Assembly (NCBI GenBank): GCA_963693305.1
Contig: OY855909.1
Coordinates: forward strand, 2,900,001-2,964,000
Reading direction: 5' to 3'
Length of the DNA stretch: 64,000 nt
DNA from: Meandrina meandrites
Lineage: Eukaryota; Cnidaria; Anthozoa; Scleractinia; Meandrinidae
The notes under the pieces are model-generated. The model was given only the letters and a program-made list of their open reading frames with translations, made no database searches and had not been told where the DNA came from. Numbering within the stretch: the stretch's first letter is position 1; every line of letters starts with the position of its first letter. Positions 60,201-64,000 of this stretch are shown here, in pieces. A program made the position numbers and the translations under genes.

Positions 60201-60934
60201 TCCCAGTGGTGAAAAAAGAAATGCATAAAACTCGATGTGCGGTTTTAAGTCGTTACAGTGCGAGAAGCTCTTACCAGCTGAAGGACAACCGCGTTAAGCT
60301 CATTGATCCCTGTTACATTTTACAGCCCTGAAGAGGTGGGTGTTGATTGAAAAAATTGTTTTTTACCAGCCAACTACTAAAACTTGTTACTAAAACTTCA
60401 TTTGTGCAAAATTTGTTCTGAAGTTCAATGGTCTTCAATTTAAAATCATTTCGAGTTCTCGGTTAAGTATTTGCAATTTGTCACTGAACTCAATGCCGCG
60501 CCAAAATGGAAGGTAGTGTTAACACTTCAACGAATCATGTGCGAAAAATATATCAAATCAGGCTGGTTATCACGTGTACTTAAGGTTACTGATATCCTTT
60601 TCGGGTGCCTTTCGGAAAATGTTTCGTACGCGCGTAATTTTCGGTGAAACCACGGCTAACTACATATCTCTGGAAAGGAAATGAAATGTAGAATGCAAAT
60701 ATTTTAACATTTTGAGCATTTATGGCTTCTGTAAGCGCGCGCGAGTCTTCAAACTCGAAACCGTCGATGTTCACTTTCATGGGTGACACATTTTTATTAC
60801 TTTATTTTATTTTTATATATGTTTGTAAATATTTGTTTCGTTCTTTTTTAATTATGCTTGACTTTCCCAATGGGACCAGAATTGCGCAAAACATGAAACA
60901 CAGGGAAAATAAAAAAAAGACGGAGAAAAAAAAT

Positions 60935-61740
60935 CCCTGACGACGGAAAGGAAAGAAAATAAAATAAATGAACAACAAAGAGGATATCTAGTCTGTCGTA
61001 AGAGTCAGGATTTCGATTTGGACGTCGAGTTCGGATCACGCGAGTCAGGACTAAGAGCCATTACCCGCTTTTTCCCTGCCATTTCACAGAACGTTTAGAT
61101 CTCGGAAATGAACATATTGCCATCGTACAAATAAAGCATTCGAAGTTTCTCGCGCCGCTTGATAAAATGAAACAGACGTCTACAAAGCCGTCAGATGGGA
61201 GATGGAAGGCTCTTAAAAATCACTGATATCGTCATAGACAATGTAGAGTAAAGAAAGTAAGAAGCCTGGGTGACTCACCTTGAATACCCTTGTGTTGTAT
61301 CCATGTACTAACCCAGTCCGACAGGGCTTAACTTCGGTGAAAGGACAATCCGCAACAGCTAGGGCAAGAAATCAGGGAGAGATTGTTCAAGAAATGCCTG
61401 GTTTGCATAATGTTTATCTAACCATTTTGGCACTTCAGCTGCTATGGCTGAACAAACGTTTATTTACCAAATTAAAGTTCGGCAACGTCCACTTCGATGT
61501 CGCAAGTGCGTGCGAGAGAGTTGGAACATGATATAAAATCTTCAAATGCCGTCGGTAATCTATTTAGCTCGTCTAGCTCATTTGATTAAAATGGCGAGCA
61601 AAGACTGGTCATTTATTTAAATCCTGACTCAAGATCTAATTCGAAATCCTGACTCTTACGATAGACTAGATATACTCTTTGGTGTTCATTTATTTTCTTT
61701 CCGTCGTCAAGGGTTTCCCTTTCTTCTTCGTGTTTCCCAG
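60935..61740. repeat. Large inverted repeat, arms about 85-110 bp
   Basis: The left arm includes CTGACGACGGAAAGGAAAG, AAATAAATGAACAACAAAG and GTCGTAAGAGTCAGGATTTC. The right arm near 61621-61720 is its complement (GAAATCCTGACTCTTACGAT, CTTTCCGTCGTCAAGG). The spacer is about 570 bp. It ends about 115 bp before the secreted-protein start. Confidence 0.75.
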
Positions 61741-61852
61741 AACACCAGACAAGTAACTTTTAATAAATGTTTAACGTTTTTTCCTTCAAAAGAGTGACCT
61801 TTTTTCCAGCCAGTTTTCTCTGAGTGGTGGAAATTTAAAGAGAGAATACAGC

Positions 61853-63854
61853 ATGCGGTCTCTGTTCGCCATTTGTGTTATCAGCCTGCTGCTGATGTAC
61901 CAGCCTGCTGCTAGCCAGTCCTGTGAGAAAGGAAACTGGTGGGGAAGCTTTGACAGGAAAGGGTGGTCTCTGTGCCCCAAAACCAATACGTACCTCAGGG
62001 GATTCTGGAGAAGCGATCCATCAGGTTCCAATGGTCTTTGGCTTCTGGAAGAAGGAGATTGCTGCCGAGCAAGTGAACCCAGTTATACCAATCAAGCTGC
62101 AACTTGTCACAATCAAAACTGGTGGGGTACGTTGGACGGGTAAGTAGTTAGGAAACAGCATGTAGATACAGGAGAATGCTTTTTTTAAGAATATGTTGTA
62201 TACAAGCCCAGTGGCCTATCAGGCCGGAGCTTATCCCGGTTTCCGTAGCATGAAGCGACTTGGCTTGGAGTATTTGTACTCCCCCCCCTGGATGGGATGC
62301 TAGTCCATCGCTGTTGAAGATTAACGCTAATTTTAAGAGCATGTTTAGAACGTTCCCAAGACTGAAATTTTCCGGGCTAAAACCACTGTGTTTGGTTTAA
62401 AAAACTGACAAATATATAGACAGTAGGAGTCGAAATTTGTCCAACTAAGAACTTACCTTACCATCTACTGACAGTGATGTCGCCCTAATTTTGAGGCTCA
62501 AACCCCAAAATGGACGGTTTTTTATACATAAAAAGAACGTGATCGAGATTGAAAAGAAGAAACAAAACTATTACTGCATTATCGAAATCAGGAACACTGG
62601 AAGAGGTATTTTAAAAGTACAGAATCGCTTAAGTTCAACCGTTTACTATGGTGTTGGTCACTTTTAGGTTGTCGACATTTCTTCACCATTTAGAGAAAAT
62701 GAATGGACGCACTGCCCTAACAATTATTACCTGGAAGCCATTTACATCACTGCTAATTTCAAACTTCTACTCTTGAAATAAAGAGTTAAATATTGAGACA
62801 ATAAACTGCAAGGCTGACACTACGTAGAAATGAAAGTCAAAAATGCAAACTCTGGACAGCTGTTTCGACCTGATTGGGTCTCGTCAGCAGGGTGTATGCC
62901 GCACAGAATAGAGCAACTAGCGTGAAGACAGTTGTCTATAAAGTGCTCGCTGGTAATGACGATCCGAGTGGGCTCAAATTCGAAAGCCCGCCCATTGACA
63001 ACAGCCGCGTGACTATTACTCAATAGGTCAAGAATCCGAAATATCATGTCGTTGTCTCGATAAGGAACGTGAGGATAGCCATAACTATCCGTACACTAAA
63101 AACATGGACAAACCCATGTGAAAACAACACTGCAAACATGGACGAAACCATGTGAAAACAACACTGCAAACATGGACAAAACCATGTGAAAACAACACTG
63201 CAAACATGGACAAAACCATGTGAAAACAGTGAAAATGCACAGCATATCGGATCTGAAACTCGGATTAAACCTCCCCCTCCCCACCCTTCTGCTTTACACA
63301 TTTTTATGCAGTAGGATGGTGTTCTAAAATAAATTTGCTTTCTTTGATCCCTTCTTGAAACGTCTTAAAATTTTTTCAAAGTCACGTTTATTCCCGCCAT
63401 GAAAATGCAACTTAAGCAATACGTTTCTGAGGAAAGAATATTGTTTATCGTGCTGATGGTTGTAGTTGTTTATTTTTGATAGAACGTAGGTAACGGTCTA
63501 CATTTCTTTTCCAACTTTGCTTTCTTCATTAACTCGTATGTTGTCGATTGTTTTTTTCTTTTCAGGAAAAATGTCTGGGCTCTATGTCCCAACGGTTATT
63601 TCTTGAACGGCCTCTATAGAACAGATGGAAGTAATTTGTATAACATTGAAGAAGGAAGATGTTGCCGTCCAAACAATCAACCAAATAGTTATGATGGCTG
63701 TTACGATGAAGATGTGACCATTGCATTTGACCGCAAGGGTTGGAGTAAATGTCAACGGGCAGGATATTACATGACTGGCTTCTACAAAAGCGGCTGCGAA
63801 CACATTTACTGCATTGAAAGATTTAGATGCTGCAAGATGAAGAAAGGTAATTAG
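61853..63854 (+). CDS. Secreted three-module cysteine/tryptophan-rich protein, unknown function
   Basis: Two exons, 61853-62139 and 63566-63854, phase 2 junction, 191 aa. A signal peptide is clear: MRSLFAICVISLLLMYQPAA then SQS. The mature part is three copies of one module: a hydrophobic or acidic patch, FD/LD-x-K, a Cys (CP in the first two), Y-L/M-x-G-F/L-W/Y, then L/I-x-x-I/L-E and a CC pair. Examples: WWGSFDRKGWSLCP with LLEEGDCCR, WWGTLDGKNVWALCP with NIEEGRCCR, IAFDRKGWSKC with CIERFRCCK. Module 3 has two extra Cys (GCEHIYC). Probably extracellular and disulfide-bonded. Exon 2 may instead splice at AAAG/GTAATT (63845), making the protein longer. I do not recognise the family. Confidence 0.8.
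62203..62312 (-). mobile_element. SINE fragment in the secreted-gene intron
   Basis: CAGGCCGGAGCTTATCCCGG, TTCCGTAGCATGAAGCGAC and GGATGCTAGTCCATCGC are the family's 3' part, antisense to the gene. Confidence 0.7.
63101..63236. repeat. Four tandem 34-bp units
   Basis: AACATGGAC starts at 63101, 63135, 63169 and 63203. Each unit contains the hairpin ACATGG..CCATGT and AAAACAACACTGC. In the intron of the secreted gene. Confidence 0.92.
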
Positions 63855-64000
63855 GATTGCCATTTATGCATCAGCAAGTAATTTGCTGTAAACTGATAGA
63901 ACTTGTGAAACAGTACAGATGACTGAATTATGATTGAAAAAGATGATTGAGTTTTTAAGGGGGGTCCTTCTTAACTACTAAGTTGTTGCTAAGGAAGGTA

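Larger units (their letters stand above)
54352..60350. other. Intergenic region with three diverged copies of one unit
   Basis: A block of about 75 bp ending CGGCTTGTAATTTG(A/G)(T/C)TTGTTTA occurs near 54352, 56971 (GCTTGTAATTTGGTTTGTTTA) and 59893. Downstream text also agrees between copies 2 and 3: ACAATGCGGCGAGTTC/ACAGTGCGAGAAGCTC, and AAGGTGAGTGCTGA/GAGGTGGGTGTTGA. Spacing is roughly 2.6 and 2.9 kb. No conserved reading frame was found, so these may be duplicated gene relics or a large satellite. Confidence 0.45.

Noticed and set aside
63101..63236. CRISPR-like array of 34-bp units
   Set aside because: No unique spacers between units; plain tandem repeat in an intron.

Overview
The window is eukaryotic nuclear DNA and most probably comes from an anthozoan cnidarian, likely a stony coral. 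It holds animal orthologues with many GT-AG introns. It is AT-rich and packed with short foldback (MITE-like) elements, tRNA-derived SINEs and poly-C/poly-G runs. I recognise those repeat styles from coral genomes, but the species call is inference. There is no bacterial, organellar or viral gene.

Layout. (1) 247-16558, minus: xanthine dehydrogenase (XDH). Twenty-five exons in consistent phase encode the first 858 codons. The last part of the molybdopterin domain lies beyond the left edge. (2) 16.6-20.4 kb: intergenic, holding a TTAA-flanked piggyBac-like element and a 'TTCGCCCG' tandem repeat. (3) 21050-21781, plus: a single-exon C/EBP-family bZIP factor behind a TATA box at 20389. (4) 21.9-27.8 kb: no recognisable gene, several transposon relics and long G/C runs. 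(5) 27833-30427, minus: WASHC1, three exons, 464 aa. (6) 32074-32496, minus: intronless SAYSD1. (7) 32922-52445, plus: complete methionine synthase (MTR), 35 coding exons, 1265 aa from the conserved start. An upstream in-frame ATG would add a mitochondrial-type presequence. (8) 52.4-61.8 kb: intergenic repeats and a diverged, repeated unit. (9) 61853-63854, plus: a two-exon secreted cysteine-rich protein made of three copies of one module. I do not recognise this family.

Functional picture. WASHC1, SAYSD1 and MTR are unrelated housekeeping genes (endosomal actin, ER translocon quality control, one-carbon metabolism). Near each start lies an ATGGCGG (YY1-like) motif whose ATG opens a very short upstream ORF. 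SAYSD1 and MTR are divergent and share a promoter of about 0.4 kb. XDH and C/EBP are also divergent, but about 4.5 kb apart.

Main leads for follow-up: the MTR presequence and upstream ORF, the three-module secreted protein, and a tRNA-like sequence inside a near-perfect foldback with a 13-bp target duplication. Exon edges were read by eye from splice sites, reading phase and homology recalled from the families. No alignment or search was run.
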